From assembly GCF_003012935.1 (NCBI RefSeq), contig NZ_PUDR01000011.1:124001-188000 (forward strand): 64,000 nucleotides of DNA, given 5' to 3'. Under the pieces are notes generated by a model. It did not search any database. It had not been told where the DNA came from and was given only the letters and a program-made list of their open reading frames with translations. Made by a program: the position numbers and the translations under genes. Position 1 is the stretch's first letter; each line of letters starts with the position of its first letter. This document shows, piece by piece, positions 25,294 through 33,980 of the stretch. This stretch comes from Pannonibacter carbonis. Lineage in GTDB: Bacteria; Pseudomonadota; Alphaproteobacteria; Rhizobiales; Stappiaceae.

Positions 25294-26316
25294 TCAGTTG
25301 ATCAGGCGGATCTCATTGGCAAAGCGCCGGAGCAACCGGCTGCGCTGGTCGGGCGAGCCGAAAGTTGCAAAGTCATAATCCACCATGCGAATGAGCGAGA
25401 TGTCCGGCGCGGCGAGCGGGAGGGCGGCCCTTGCGTTGGCGGGGACCTGGTTCTGACCGGCTGCCGCGCCTGTTGCCTGCCCCTCGGGACTGAGAGCAAA
25501 CGCAACAAAGCGCTGAGCTTCCTCCAGATGACGAGCCCCCCTCACCAGGCTGACGGCACCGATCTCGTAGCCCGTTCCCTCGCAGGGGGCGACGATGACC
25601 AGCGGGGAACCCGCCTGCTTCTGGGTCACAGCGTCATGGATGAAGGAGATGCCGATCAGCGTCTCCCCGCGCGCAGCTGCCTTGACTGGCGCCGCGCCGG
25701 ACTTCGTGTATTCGGCGATGTTGCGATCGAGCCGCCCGAGATAGGCAAAGGCCTCGTCCTCACCGAAAAGCTGAATGAGTGTCGCAAGCGCGGTGAAGGC
25801 CGTGCCAGACGAACTGGGGTTGGCGATCTGGATCAGGCCGCGATAGGCAGGATTGGTGAGGTCGTTCCAGCAAGTTGGTGCGGGAAGCCCCCGAGCAGCC
25901 AGCAGATCCTGATTATAGGCAAAGCCAAGAGCGCCGGCATAGACGCCAATCGACTGCCCACCTGACAGGCTGTGGAAGTTGCGCGCCCATGGAAGAAGAT
26001 CTGCGGCGTTGTCCGGCGTGTAGGGCGCCAGCAAGCCTTCTGCCGCAGCCTGGAGATGCGTGTCGCCGGTCCCGCCCCACCAGACATCAACCACCGGATC
26101 CCCACGCCCAGCGCGGATCTCGTCCAGGATCTCTCCGGTGCTCTTGCGCATCATGTCGATCTTGCGGCCGGACTGCTGCTCATAGGCAGCTTGCATGGCT
26201 GCGCACCAGGCTTCGTCTACGCCGCAAAGGACGTTGAGCACGGCAGCAGAATGACACATGCCCGCGCCAAGCAGCCATATGGCCAACCCGGCGCCAAAGG
26301 CGCTCATGGCTCTCAC
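25294..26316 (-). CDS. Periplasmic binding protein (SBP_bac_6), copy B
   Basis: The 340-aa protein is a paralogue of the next gene downstream, with the same 'WWGGTGDTHLQAA', 'YTKSGAAPVKAAARGE' and 'PCEGTGYEIGAVSLVRGARHL' blocks. A GTG at 26316 with GGGGGGA five bases upstream is chosen; the ATG three codons later (26307) is possible. A signal peptide (LAIWLLGAGMCHSA) follows. It is the first gene after the divergent promoter region of the two-component system. It may be a second high-affinity receptor or the ligand-sensing partner of the histidine kinase, as binding proteins are in other such systems. That role is inference. Confidence 0.85.
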   Translation of the reverse strand: MRAMSAFGAGLAIWLLGAGMCHSAAVLNVLCGVDEAWCAAMQAAYEQQSGRKIDMMRKSTGEILDEIRAGRGDPVVDVWWGGTGDTHLQAAAEGLLAPYTPDNAADLLPWARNFHSLSGGQSIGVYAGALGFAYNQDLLAARGLPAPTCWNDLTNPAYRGLIQIANPSSSGTAFTALATLIQLFGEDEAFAYLGRLDRNIAEYTKSGAAPVKAAARGETLIGISFIHDAVTQKQAGSPLVIVAPCEGTGYEIGAVSLVRGARHLEEAQRFVAFALSPEGQATGAAAGQNQVPANARAALPLAAPDISLIRMVDYDFATFGSPDQRSRLLRRFANEIRLIN

Positions 26317-26438
26317 GTTTGTCCCCCCAGACCGCTTTTCCTCTCCAGCGACTGGCACCAGAATGGCAGAACTGCAGCGGCGGACAACGGAAGAATGGTT
26401 ACCGATGTTGCACCAGGGGCGCGAATGAATGACAGCCC

Positions 26439-26465
26439 TTACAAACATTACAAATATTACATTCG
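26439..26465. promoter_or_regulatory. Three tandem TTACA repeats at 9-bp spacing
   Basis: TTACA occurs at 26439, 26448 and 26457, exactly nine bases apart, in an AT-rich stretch between the divergent transporter and regulator genes. Tandem direct repeats near one helical turn are the usual binding pattern of OmpR-class response regulators, and such a regulator is encoded immediately to the right. Confidence 0.5.
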
Positions 26466-26482
26466 CAAGAAAAACCAATGCT

Positions 26483-26511
26483 TTGCACCCTCTCGCAAGC
26501 ATGCATATGAT
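26483..26511 (+). promoter_or_regulatory. Promoter of the two-component operon
   Basis: TTGCAC (26483-26488) and TATGAT (26506-26511) are 17 bp apart and stand 21 nt before the GTG start of the response regulator. Confidence 0.5.
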
Positions 26512-26531
26512 ATCGGCGGGAGGACGGAGGA

Positions 26532-27287
26532 GTGCAGACACAGAAGGTTAGGATCCTGATCGTGGAGGACGATCCGGATATGGCCGAGCTGATTGCGGAT
26601 CTCGTCGAAGCGGAGGGATGGACACCCGTCTGTGCCGCATCGGCAGAAGACGCAAGGCTTGTGCTTGAGCGCGAGCGGATAGAGCTTGTGCTGGTCGATC
26701 ACAATCTGCCGGGCACATCGGGCCGGGCCTTTGCCCAGCGCCTGCGCGCAGAAACCGATGTCGGCATTGTCATGGTGACCGCCGCCGGCAGCGCTGCTGA
26801 TCGGGTGCTGGGGCTGGAAACGGCGGCAGACGACTATGTCGTCAAACCGTTCGAACCGATCGAGCTGACTGCGCGGATCAAGGCCGTGCTGCGCCGGACA
26901 GTTCCGGCCCTCAAGGCTGAGCGAGATCCTGATCGCCAGGTCGAGGCGACGGGCGTGGTCGCCGGTGGCATGATCCTGGGCGACTGGGCCATTGACCTCA
27001 GGAACCGGCGTGCCGTGTGCCGTGCGGACCCGAGCCGGACGCTGACGACGGCAGAGTTTTCGCTGCTGGAGATTCTGGCAGCAACGCCAAACCAGCCGGT
27101 CAGCCGTGCGCAGATCCTGGAGCGTCTGGGCGCTGAAACGGACCGCCATATCGATCGAAACGTCGATGTTCTGGTGCTGCGCCTGCGGCGCAAGATCGAG
27201 CGCAACCCCGATCTGCCCAGCCACATCAAGACACGGCGCGGCAAAGGCTACATCCTGAGCACGGGCCACGGCGAGGCAGCTTCGTGA
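26532..27287 (+). CDS. OmpR/PhoB-type response regulator
   Basis: The 251-aa protein has a receiver domain with acidic pocket E12-D13-D14, phospho-acceptor Asp56 (VLVDHNLPG), Thr83 and Lys105 (VVKPFEP). The C-terminal winged helix contains 'TTAEFSLLEILAATPNQPVSRAQILERL' and 'RNVDVLVLRLRRKIERNP'. GTG 26532 is the only start after an in-frame stop; GGGAGG lies eight bases upstream. It overlaps the kinase gene by four bases and is divergent from the importer it presumably controls. Confidence 0.92.
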   Translation: MQTQKVRILIVEDDPDMAELIADLVEAEGWTPVCAASAEDARLVLERERIELVLVDHNLPGTSGRAFAQRLRAETDVGIVMVTAAGSAADRVLGLETAADDYVVKPFEPIELTARIKAVLRRTVPALKAERDPDRQVEATGVVAGGMILGDWAIDLRNRRAVCRADPSRTLTTAEFSLLEILAATPNQPVSRAQILERLGAETDRHIDRNVDVLVLRLRRKIERNPDLPSHIKTRRGKGYILSTGHGEAAS

Positions 27288-29371
27288 TCAGCCGGCCTTT
27301 CCTGCGCTCCATCGCATTCCGGCTCCCCTTTGCCATCGCGTTCATCTGCGCACTTGTCATAAGTCTTTCTGCTATCTCGATCTTTGGCCTGTCGCGGGCG
27401 CGCGATGAAATGGCCGCCAACGGTCTTGCTGCCTATTCCAGTCTCGCCAAGGCAGCTCTGGTGTCGCGTCAGGTCTCCGATCTGGTGTCCAGTGCCCCTT
27501 TCCTGATGAACGCAACGTCGCCTTATCGCGTCTCCAGCAAGAGCCGGGCGCTGGTGGTCCAGGTCGATACGCTGCTGGCCACCCTTGGAACGGCCGCATC
27601 CGGCCGCAGCGCCGGAGAAAGCGCGATTGCCGGCCTGTTGGCCACGATCCGTCTGGATACGCTCGATCTTGCCGGCAAGGCAGACCTTGCCCAGTCGCAC
27701 AAGGCGAGGGCTGCCTCGGCCCTGAGCGAGGTGGCCCTCGGCGATGGCATCGCCAATGCCGATCTGCGGCGGCGGCTGAATGCGTTGGCCCAGTCGGCAT
27801 CGACCTCTGACAGCTTGTTCCAGCTTGGAGAACTGCGGCGCCGCTTTGTCGCCGAGACAACGCCCCCCGCACTGGAAGCTGGTCCCCCATCACTGCCGGG
27901 CTCGAAACTGCTCCCGTATGAGCGGGTGTTTGAGGCGCAGACGGATTACCTGCTCGAGATGTTTGCCATCCGCTCGTCTGTCGCGCGGCTCAACACGGTG
28001 GCCCGGGAACTCTCGGAAGCATCCGAGGCTGAAACGGAACTTGTCACACGCGACCTGAACGACGCATTCCGTTCGACGACGCGGACACTGGAACGGTTGC
28101 TGGCGCTGGTGGCGATCGCAACATTGCTGGTCATGGTCCTAGCTTTTTTGTCGATCCGGTCGGTCATGCGCGTGTCGCGCGGCATTGTCACCCTGTCGCA
28201 TGGCATGAATGCTCTGGCCAAGGGACAGAAGGACATCGGCCCACCGGACTACAGGGGCAATGAGAGCGAGCTGGTGCAGTTGCTCGACGCATTCCGCGCC
28301 TTCCGGGACAGTGTCGACCGCGTGACACGCCTGCGCAGGACGGCAGAAGCCGCCGCCCGCACCATCCGCTCGACCTTCCGGAGCATGAATGAGGGTATCG
28401 CGATTTTTGATGCAACAGGCACTCCGGTGACGATGAACCGGCGTGTCATCGAACTGGTCGGACACAAGGGATCGGCGCGCAAGCTGCCGCTTCGCCGCTT
28501 TGTGGCAGGGATTCCGGAAATCGACGCTGCCTTGCTCCCGGATGGCGATGATACCGGCCTGCTTTCAGGGACCACGGCCCTGCGCCATCGCAGCGATGAT
28601 GGTCTGGTGACCGAGCTGTCCCTGTCCCGACAGAGCGATGGCGGGGTAATCCTTCTCGCCCGCGACATTACGGACATGGACCGCCGTGAAGCGGAGACCG
28701 CGAAGGCACAGAGACTTGATGGCATCATGCGCATGACCCACCAGGTCAGCCATGAGGTCGGCAACATGATCGGCATCATTACCGGCAGTCTTGGGCTGCT
28801 TGAGCGCGACGAGACCTTCAGTGAGCGCCAGAAGCGGCACATCGCACGGATCCGCAAGGCCGCCGATCGCGGGCGGTCCCTTGCCATGAGCATGCTGTCC
28901 GTCGGGAGCCAGCAGCCAATCAATCCAGGCCCCCATGACGTCCCCGGTGTGCTGCGCGGCATGATCGATGTCCTCGAGATCGCGGTTGGATCCCGCTGCA
29001 GCATCCAGTTGATCGACAGCGGCCCTTTGCCCCCCGCCATGATCGATCCAGCTCCTTTCGAGCAGTCCATCCTGAACCTGTGCCTGAATGCGGCAGCGGC
29101 CTGTCCCGACGGCGGGACAATAAGTCTCCGCTGCCGTCAGGATGATGCAGATCTGGTCATATCGGTCACGGATGACGGAAAGGGCATGACCGCCGAGGAG
29201 GTGGACAAGGCCTTCGAACCCTATTTTACCACCCGTCCCGGTGAAGGCGGCGCTGGCCTTGGCCTTGCCGTGGTCTATGGCTTCATGCGCCAGAGCGGCG
29301 GCGATGCCCGCATCTTTTCTGCACCGGATCGCGGCACGACGGTCGAACTGGTTTTCCCGCTCGCCATCTGA
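27284..29371 (+). CDS. Membrane sensor histidine kinase
   Basis: The 695-aa kinase has an N-terminal membrane segment (about 11-33), a large periplasmic region, a second membrane segment near residues 268-290 and a HAMP-like linker. A PAS-like domain follows ('TFRSMNEGIAIFDATGTPVTMNRRVIELVG'), then the H-box with phospho-acceptor His490 (QVSHEVGNMIG), and an ATPase domain with 'NLCLNAAAACPDGG', 'DDGKGM' and 'GGAGLGLAVVYG'. Asn in 'HEVGNM' at the H-box suits the HisKA group. It is coupled to the response regulator by a GTGA overlap. The long periplasmic part could sense the importer ligand directly or through a binding protein. Confidence 0.9.
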   Translation: MISRPFLRSIAFRLPFAIAFICALVISLSAISIFGLSRARDEMAANGLAAYSSLAKAALVSRQVSDLVSSAPFLMNATSPYRVSSKSRALVVQVDTLLATLGTAASGRSAGESAIAGLLATIRLDTLDLAGKADLAQSHKARAASALSEVALGDGIANADLRRRLNALAQSASTSDSLFQLGELRRRFVAETTPPALEAGPPSLPGSKLLPYERVFEAQTDYLLEMFAIRSSVARLNTVARELSEASEAETELVTRDLNDAFRSTTRTLERLLALVAIATLLVMVLAFLSIRSVMRVSRGIVTLSHGMNALAKGQKDIGPPDYRGNESELVQLLDAFRAFRDSVDRVTRLRRTAEAAARTIRSTFRSMNEGIAIFDATGTPVTMNRRVIELVGHKGSARKLPLRRFVAGIPEIDAALLPDGDDTGLLSGTTALRHRSDDGLVTELSLSRQSDGGVILLARDITDMDRREAETAKAQRLDGIMRMTHQVSHEVGNMIGIITGSLGLLERDETFSERQKRHIARIRKAADRGRSLAMSMLSVGSQQPINPGPHDVPGVLRGMIDVLEIAVGSRCSIQLIDSGPLPPAMIDPAPFEQSILNLCLNAAAACPDGGTISLRCRQDDADLVISVTDDGKGMTAEEVDKAFEPYFTTRPGEGGAGLGLAVVYGFMRQSGGDARIFSAPDRGTTVELVFPLAI

Positions 29372-29488
29372 TGCTCCCGCAGGTGTGATCGGCCCTGTGT
29401 CGCGCGTCACTAGGCGGCAGCATAGCTTGCGCTAGATTGTCGGGGACGCCGGCGCAAGCCGGGTGGACCGAGCGACGGGAGCAGAAGA

Positions 29489-30025
29489 ATGCGAGCGATA
29501 GCGATGGCGATGGTGGGCGGGCTCGGGCTGGTCCTGGCAGGCTCCGGCCTTGCAATGGCGGCCGGTGACAGCGGCGGCGGCAGCGAGCCGAGCCCGACCG
29601 TGCAGAACTGCAAGAAGGGCGAGATCTGGGACAAGAAGACCGGCAAGTGCATCAAGGCACAGTCGGGTCTGGATCAGGATTCCGTCTATGAAGCTGGCCG
29701 CGACCTGGCGCTGGCCGGACGGTACGAGGAAGCGATCATCATCCTGTCGCTGGCCGATGACAAGGACGACAAACGCGTCCTGAACTATCTCGGCTACGCC
29801 AACCGTAAGCTCGGCCGGGTTCTCGTCGGTCTTGGCTATTACCGCGAAGCGCTGCGCATCGATCCGGACTATGTCCTGGTGCGCGAGTACATGGGCGAAG
29901 CGCTGGTGGAGATGGGCGACCTGGCTGGCGCAAAGGCACAGCTCGCCGAAATCGCGGCACGCTGCGGCACCACTTGCGACACCTACCAGTCGCTGTCGGA
30001 GACCGTTGCGACGGCCGGCGGCTGA
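29489..30025 (+). CDS. Small exported TPR protein
   Basis: The 178-aa protein starts MRAIAMAMVGGLGLVLAGSGLAMAAG, a signal peptide. A short Cys-containing segment follows ('VQNCKKGEIWDKKTGKCIKAQ'), then about two tetratricopeptide repeats ('YEAGRDLALAGRYEEAIIILSLADD', 'YYREALRIDPDYVLVREYMGEALVEMGDLAGAKAQL') and a C-terminal Cys pair (CGTTC). GGGAG lies upstream of the ATG. It probably acts as a periplasmic scaffold. The partner is unknown, and the neighbours give no hint. Confidence 0.8.
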   Translation: MRAIAMAMVGGLGLVLAGSGLAMAAGDSGGGSEPSPTVQNCKKGEIWDKKTGKCIKAQSGLDQDSVYEAGRDLALAGRYEEAIIILSLADDKDDKRVLNYLGYANRKLGRVLVGLGYYREALRIDPDYVLVREYMGEALVEMGDLAGAKAQLAEIAARCGTTCDTYQSLSETVATAGG

Positions 30026-30040
30026 CACGGCAGAACGATC

Positions 30041-30071
30041 AAGGGAGAGCACCGGCGGTGCCCTCCCTTTT
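30041..30071 (+). terminator. Terminator after the TPR gene
   Basis: AAGGGAG (30041-30047) pairs with CTCCCTT (30063-30069), with an inner GCACC/GGTGC stem, and ends in TTTT. It can also serve the converging minus-strand operon through its A-rich left side. Confidence 0.75.
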
Positions 30072-30095
30072 GGTTTCGTGATCGGATGGGGCCGG

Positions 30096-30803
30096 TCAGT
30101 TCGTTGTGACCGGGACGGTTTCGGCTGCAACAGCCTTGGAGGCCTTGAAACGCCGATAGATGAAGAAGTAGAGCCGGATGTACTGGCCGATCAGGATCGC
30201 GTTGATGATCGTGCCTTCGCGGATGAACTTCACTTCGCCCAGGAACGCGAGGCCGATGCAGGCCGAGGTCAGCAGCAGGGTGCAGTCGAAGCCGGTCTTG
30301 ATGTTGCCCCACTTCCAGCCGGTGCGCTTGCAGATGGTGTTGACGAACATGTCCACCGGCATCAGCACCAGATTGGCAATGATCATCAGGAACAGACCGA
30401 ACGCCAGAGCCGCATCGGCGAACACCAGCAGTGCCACCTTGGCCTGATAGAGCTCCAGCTTGATGAATTCGGTCAGCATCAAGTTCAGATCGAGGAACAC
30501 CGCCAGCACGAAGGCAGGCACCAGCGAGAAGAACGCCGTGATCTTGAAGTCCTTCGGCATGACCAGATAGGTCAGCGCCAGCATGATCAGCTCAAGGATG
30601 AAATTGTAGGTGCCCTGCGTCAGCGGCGGAAACACCAGCGTCATGGTGCGCGTCAGGCTCGACTGCGGCGAGATGCCGATGCCCGCGCGGATCGCGAGGC
30701 TCACGCCGAATGTCAGGATGTAGATCCCGACGACATACATGATCCAGCGCCGGGTCAGGCTGCCGGTGTCGAGGATGTCTGCCTCTCCAGGTTTCTGTGC
30801 CAT
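30096..30803 (-). CDS. YitT/YczE-like integral membrane protein
   Basis: The 235-aa protein has five or six hydrophobic helices, with 'RRWIMYVVGIYILTFGVSLAIRAGIGISP' at the start and 'ALAFGLFLMIIANLVLMPVDMFVNTICKRTGWKWGNIKTGFD' in the middle, as in YczE/YitT-type proteins of unknown transport function. The ATG at 30803 follows GGGAGG by five bases; the open frame further upstream is not needed. It lies downstream of adenine deaminase in the same direction, so a role in purine base uptake or export is possible but not shown. Confidence 0.75.
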   Translation of the reverse strand: MAQKPGEADILDTGSLTRRWIMYVVGIYILTFGVSLAIRAGIGISPQSSLTRTMTLVFPPLTQGTYNFILELIMLALTYLVMPKDFKITAFFSLVPAFVLAVFLDLNLMLTEFIKLELYQAKVALLVFADAALAFGLFLMIIANLVLMPVDMFVNTICKRTGWKWGNIKTGFDCTLLLTSACIGLAFLGEVKFIREGTIINAILIGQYIRLYFFIYRRFKASKAVAAETVPVTTN

Positions 30804-31038
30804 TCCTTCCTCCCGTTCCACCCGGCCTCCCCCGTCGGGGGCCGGTTCCTCCGTTTGATCCTGGCGCCTGGCTGGCCTGCTTGCCGCAGTCCTCTGATGC
30901 CGTGCTGGGCGCCGCTTCGCCAGCAGGCACTGTGCGTCCCGCTGGAATTCCTCTTGAAAAGCAGTCGGTGAACTGTTTGCGGACACGTCCGGCCGGCATC
31001 GGCCCGGCCGGACGCATCCCTGTCCGCTTCAGGCCGGC

Positions 31039-32766
31039 TCAAACCATGAAGCGGAAGCGGTGCAGCGAGATGAACAGGCTGAGCAGCTTGTTGACGACCG
31101 GCTCGCCCTCGTTGCGGTTGCCGAGCGCTTCCAGCGCCGCATCGATGGAGCTGGCGGCAGCTGTCAGTTCAGCGACCGTCATGTTGGCCATGACGCCGTA
31201 GATCTCGAGCGGCATGACAGCTTTCTGCTGCAGGTTTTCGGTGACCACGCAAGCACCCGAGTAGCCATCCACCTGCTTCAGGCAATGGCACATCTCTGCG
31301 CTGTCGTTGCCGATGGCAACGAAATAGGGCTTGGGTGCCGGCCAGAACGTGGCAACGGCCCCGCTGTCGATCGAGACACCCTTGAACAGGCCGTTGACAA
31401 CATGACGGTCCGCCTTGGGATAGCGCTGCACAACGGAAATGCGGCTGTAGCGCACACCGTCCAGCTCCGGCACGACCTTGCCGTCGCGATAGGGCACCCA
31501 GACTTCCTGATAGAACTTGGCGTGACCACGGCCATAGACGTCGAAGAGATAGACCTTGGCCTGCGTACCATCGGCCGAGATCTCCAGCGGCACGATGTCG
31601 AGCTGGCTGGCTTCGAGCGAGGCAAGACCGGGCACTCCGTCCTTGCACATGCCCGAGTAGTCGATCTCGGCATTCTTCAGCAGCTTGCGGTCCTTCGCGA
31701 CCAGCTCGCCGTCCTTGAACACGTAGAGCGGGTTGATGCGCGACAGGCTGTCGGTGAGCACGATGTCAGCGAACTTGCCGGGCGTCAGCGAGCCGATCTG
31801 GTCTTCCATGTGGAAGGAGCGGGCGGTGTTGTAGGTGGCCATCTTGATGGCATGGATCGGGTTGATGCCCATGTCGGCGCAGACCCCAATGATCCAGTCC
31901 ATGTGGCCCGACTTCAGCAGCCGCTCGACCGAAATGTTGTCGGTGCAGAGCATGAAGTTGTCCGTCGGCCACTTGCGGTCGACGATGGCGCGCAGCAGCA
32001 CCTTGATCACTTCTGCGGAGCCGACGCCGAACTTGATGTGGGTCGGGAAGCCGTAGCGGATCGACTTCTCGATGTCGTCCTCGTTCCAGACGTCGTGGTT
32101 GTTCGAGACGCCGATTGCCGGCAGGTAGTTCAGCACCATCTCGGACAGGGCGGTGACACCCCAGTGGCCGTTCATGAAACCGCCCTTGGCCCGCACCCAG
32201 GCAGCCTTGCGGAAGTCATCGTCGTTGCCGGAGGAATAAGTGAAGTGCTCGAACTCGCCGAGACCGATCACCGGTTCCATCTGCAGCACCGCCTGGGTGA
32301 CATGGGCTGCCGTCTTCTTGCCCGGAGCGAATGCGAACAGGCGGTAGGGCAGCTTGTCATAATCCTTGAACAGTGCCGTCGCTGCTTCAACGCCTTCCTC
32401 ACCGGCCGCGCTCAAGAGGTCGAGGCATTCGGCGTAGATGGTCGTGGTGCCACAGGGCACCATCGCCTCGGCCAGCGCCGTCGGATGGGCAAGCTGCGAC
32501 TCGAAGTGGATATGCGCATCGATCAGGCCGGGAATTGCATAAAGCCCCTTGCCGTCGAAGACCTCGCGCACCTTGAGGATGCTCTCGTCCGGCGACAGCG
32601 CGATGATGCGCTTGTCATGAACCAGGATCGAACCCTGGTAGACCGTCTCGCCATGGACATCGAGGATGTTGAGGTTCTTCAGCAGAAGATCCGCCTCCGC
32701 CTTGCCATGCAGGATGTCGAAGATGTTGCGGACCTTGTCATAGTGCGTGGCTTCGAGAGCGTTCAC
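31039..32766 (-). CDS. ade: Adenine deaminase (Ade family)
   Basis: The 575-aa amidohydrolase matches the usual length of bacterial adenine deaminase. It has the metal motif 'PGLIDAHIHFESQ', 'GHWGVTALSEMVLNYLPAIGVSNNHDVW', 'MLCTDN' with a catalytic Asp, and the C-terminal domain of the family. It hydrolyses adenine to hypoxanthine and ammonia. The start is taken as GTG 32766, preceded by AAGGAGG at seven bases; the frame is open further to 32979 but this covers the regulatory gap. It is divergent from a LysR regulator and followed by a membrane protein. Confidence 0.88.
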   Translation of the reverse strand: MNALEATHYDKVRNIFDILHGKAEADLLLKNLNILDVHGETVYQGSILVHDKRIIALSPDESILKVREVFDGKGLYAIPGLIDAHIHFESQLAHPTALAEAMVPCGTTTIYAECLDLLSAAGEEGVEAATALFKDYDKLPYRLFAFAPGKKTAAHVTQAVLQMEPVIGLGEFEHFTYSSGNDDDFRKAAWVRAKGGFMNGHWGVTALSEMVLNYLPAIGVSNNHDVWNEDDIEKSIRYGFPTHIKFGVGSAEVIKVLLRAIVDRKWPTDNFMLCTDNISVERLLKSGHMDWIIGVCADMGINPIHAIKMATYNTARSFHMEDQIGSLTPGKFADIVLTDSLSRINPLYVFKDGELVAKDRKLLKNAEIDYSGMCKDGVPGLASLEASQLDIVPLEISADGTQAKVYLFDVYGRGHAKFYQEVWVPYRDGKVVPELDGVRYSRISVVQRYPKADRHVVNGLFKGVSIDSGAVATFWPAPKPYFVAIGNDSAEMCHCLKQVDGYSGACVVTENLQQKAVMPLEIYGVMANMTVAELTAAASSIDAALEALGNRNEGEPVVNKLLSLFISLHRFRFMV

Positions 32767-33011
32767 GGCGTGCCTCCTTGGTGTTGTCCTTTGAGGAGGA
32801 ACCATCTGGCAGCAGGGCATGAGCGCGCAGCCGGAGACGCCCTTTGCGTCGCCGCCTTGCAGCAGCCTGCTTCCGCGACAGACGCAGAAGACATGGCTCG
32901 CCCAGTGTGCTGAAGTTCCTCCCCGTGCGGCGCCTGCCCTTCCCCGGCGCGCCGTCTGGGTCATAAGACGGCATTGCACCGCTTCCGAAAAGCAGTATTT
33001 ATTGCGCGTTA

Positions 33012-33030
33012 CGTTCTCTTTTTACGAACG
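33012..33030. promoter_or_regulatory. LysR-type box
   Basis: CGTTC (33012-33016) and GAACG (33026-33030) form an inverted repeat with the T-N11-A spacing typical of LysR binding sites. It lies just before the LysR gene in the region shared with the divergent adenine deaminase operon. The rest of the 286-nt gap shows no gene. Confidence 0.45.
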
Positions 33031-33052
33031 CTTAATCGAAGGCAAACCTGCG

Positions 33053-33955
33053 ATGCTGCATTCCCGCGTGCTGCGCTATATTGATGAAGTTGCCCGCTCC
33101 GGCTCGATCCGGGCCGCGGGCGAACGCCTGAACGTTGCGGCATCAGCCATCAACAAACACGTGCTGCAGCTGGAAGAGGCCATTGGCGAGCCGCTGTTCG
33201 AACGCCTCCCGCGCGGCCTGCGGCTTACACCGGCCGGCGAGATCCTGCTGGCCCATGTGCGCCGGACCATGCGGGAATACAGCCAGGTCGAGGCGGAAAT
33301 CCGTGATTTGAAAGCGCTTCAGGGCGGCGAAGTGATTGTTGCCACGATGAACGGCCTTGCCGGCGGCATCGTGCCCAAGGCTGCCGCGCTCTTCTGCGCC
33401 CGTCATCCACGCATTCGCATCAGCATCAAGGTGATGTTCCTGCGGGATATCGTCGGTGCTGTGGAAGCCGGCGAAGCCGATCTCGGCCTTGCCTTCAACC
33501 TGCCCCGCCTGGCGCAGCTTGACTGCCTTGGCTCGGTCGATGCAAGGCTCGGCGCGGTGGTCTCCTCGGCCCATCCCCTGTCGGACATGGACAGCATTTC
33601 GCTCGCCTCATGCCTGCCCTATCCGCTCATCTTCCCCGACCGGTCCATGGTGATGCACGATCTCGTTGCCGAGACTTTCGCGGCGGCTGATCTGCAGGCC
33701 GAACCGACATTCCTGACCAACTCGATTGAGGCGATGAAGCATCTCGCTGCGACGGGGGACAGCATCGCGTTCCTCAGCAAGTTCGATGTCGCCGAGGAAC
33801 TGCGCGCGGGCGTTTTGACCTATTTGCCGATCCGCGACCGGCCTTTCGGACAGAATGTGCTGACCCTTGTCCAGCGCGACCGGCGCAGCCGGGGCCTGGC
33901 GGTGCAGATGTTCGCGGACGAGTTGCTGCGCAGCCTGAAGGGCTCTGCAGAGTGA
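33053..33955 (+). CDS. LysR-family transcriptional regulator
   Basis: The 300-aa protein starts MLHSRVLRYIDEVARSGSI, the normal LysR N-terminus with helix-turn-helix 'GSIRAAGERLNVAASAINKHVLQLEEAIGEPLFERLPRGLRLTPAGE'. The C-terminal part is a LysR substrate-binding domain. The open frame continues upstream to 32819, but the ATG at 33053 gives the family-standard start. Divergence from adenine deaminase and the box at 33012 suggest control of purine-base use; the inducer is unknown. Confidence 0.88.
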   Translation: MLHSRVLRYIDEVARSGSIRAAGERLNVAASAINKHVLQLEEAIGEPLFERLPRGLRLTPAGEILLAHVRRTMREYSQVEAEIRDLKALQGGEVIVATMNGLAGGIVPKAAALFCARHPRIRISIKVMFLRDIVGAVEAGEADLGLAFNLPRLAQLDCLGSVDARLGAVVSSAHPLSDMDSISLASCLPYPLIFPDRSMVMHDLVAETFAAADLQAEPTFLTNSIEAMKHLAATGDSIAFLSKFDVAEELRAGVLTYLPIRDRPFGQNVLTLVQRDRRSRGLAVQMFADELLRSLKGSAE

Positions 33956-33980
33956 TCAAGGGATCAACTCCTCAAAAAGA

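Noticed and set aside
26353-26368. Near-consensus sigma54 site TGGCACCAGAATGGCA upstream of the response regulator
   Set aside because: It deviates in the -12 element (TGGC for TTGC), no sigma54 activator is encoded nearby, and a normal -35/-10 pair exists closer to the gene.
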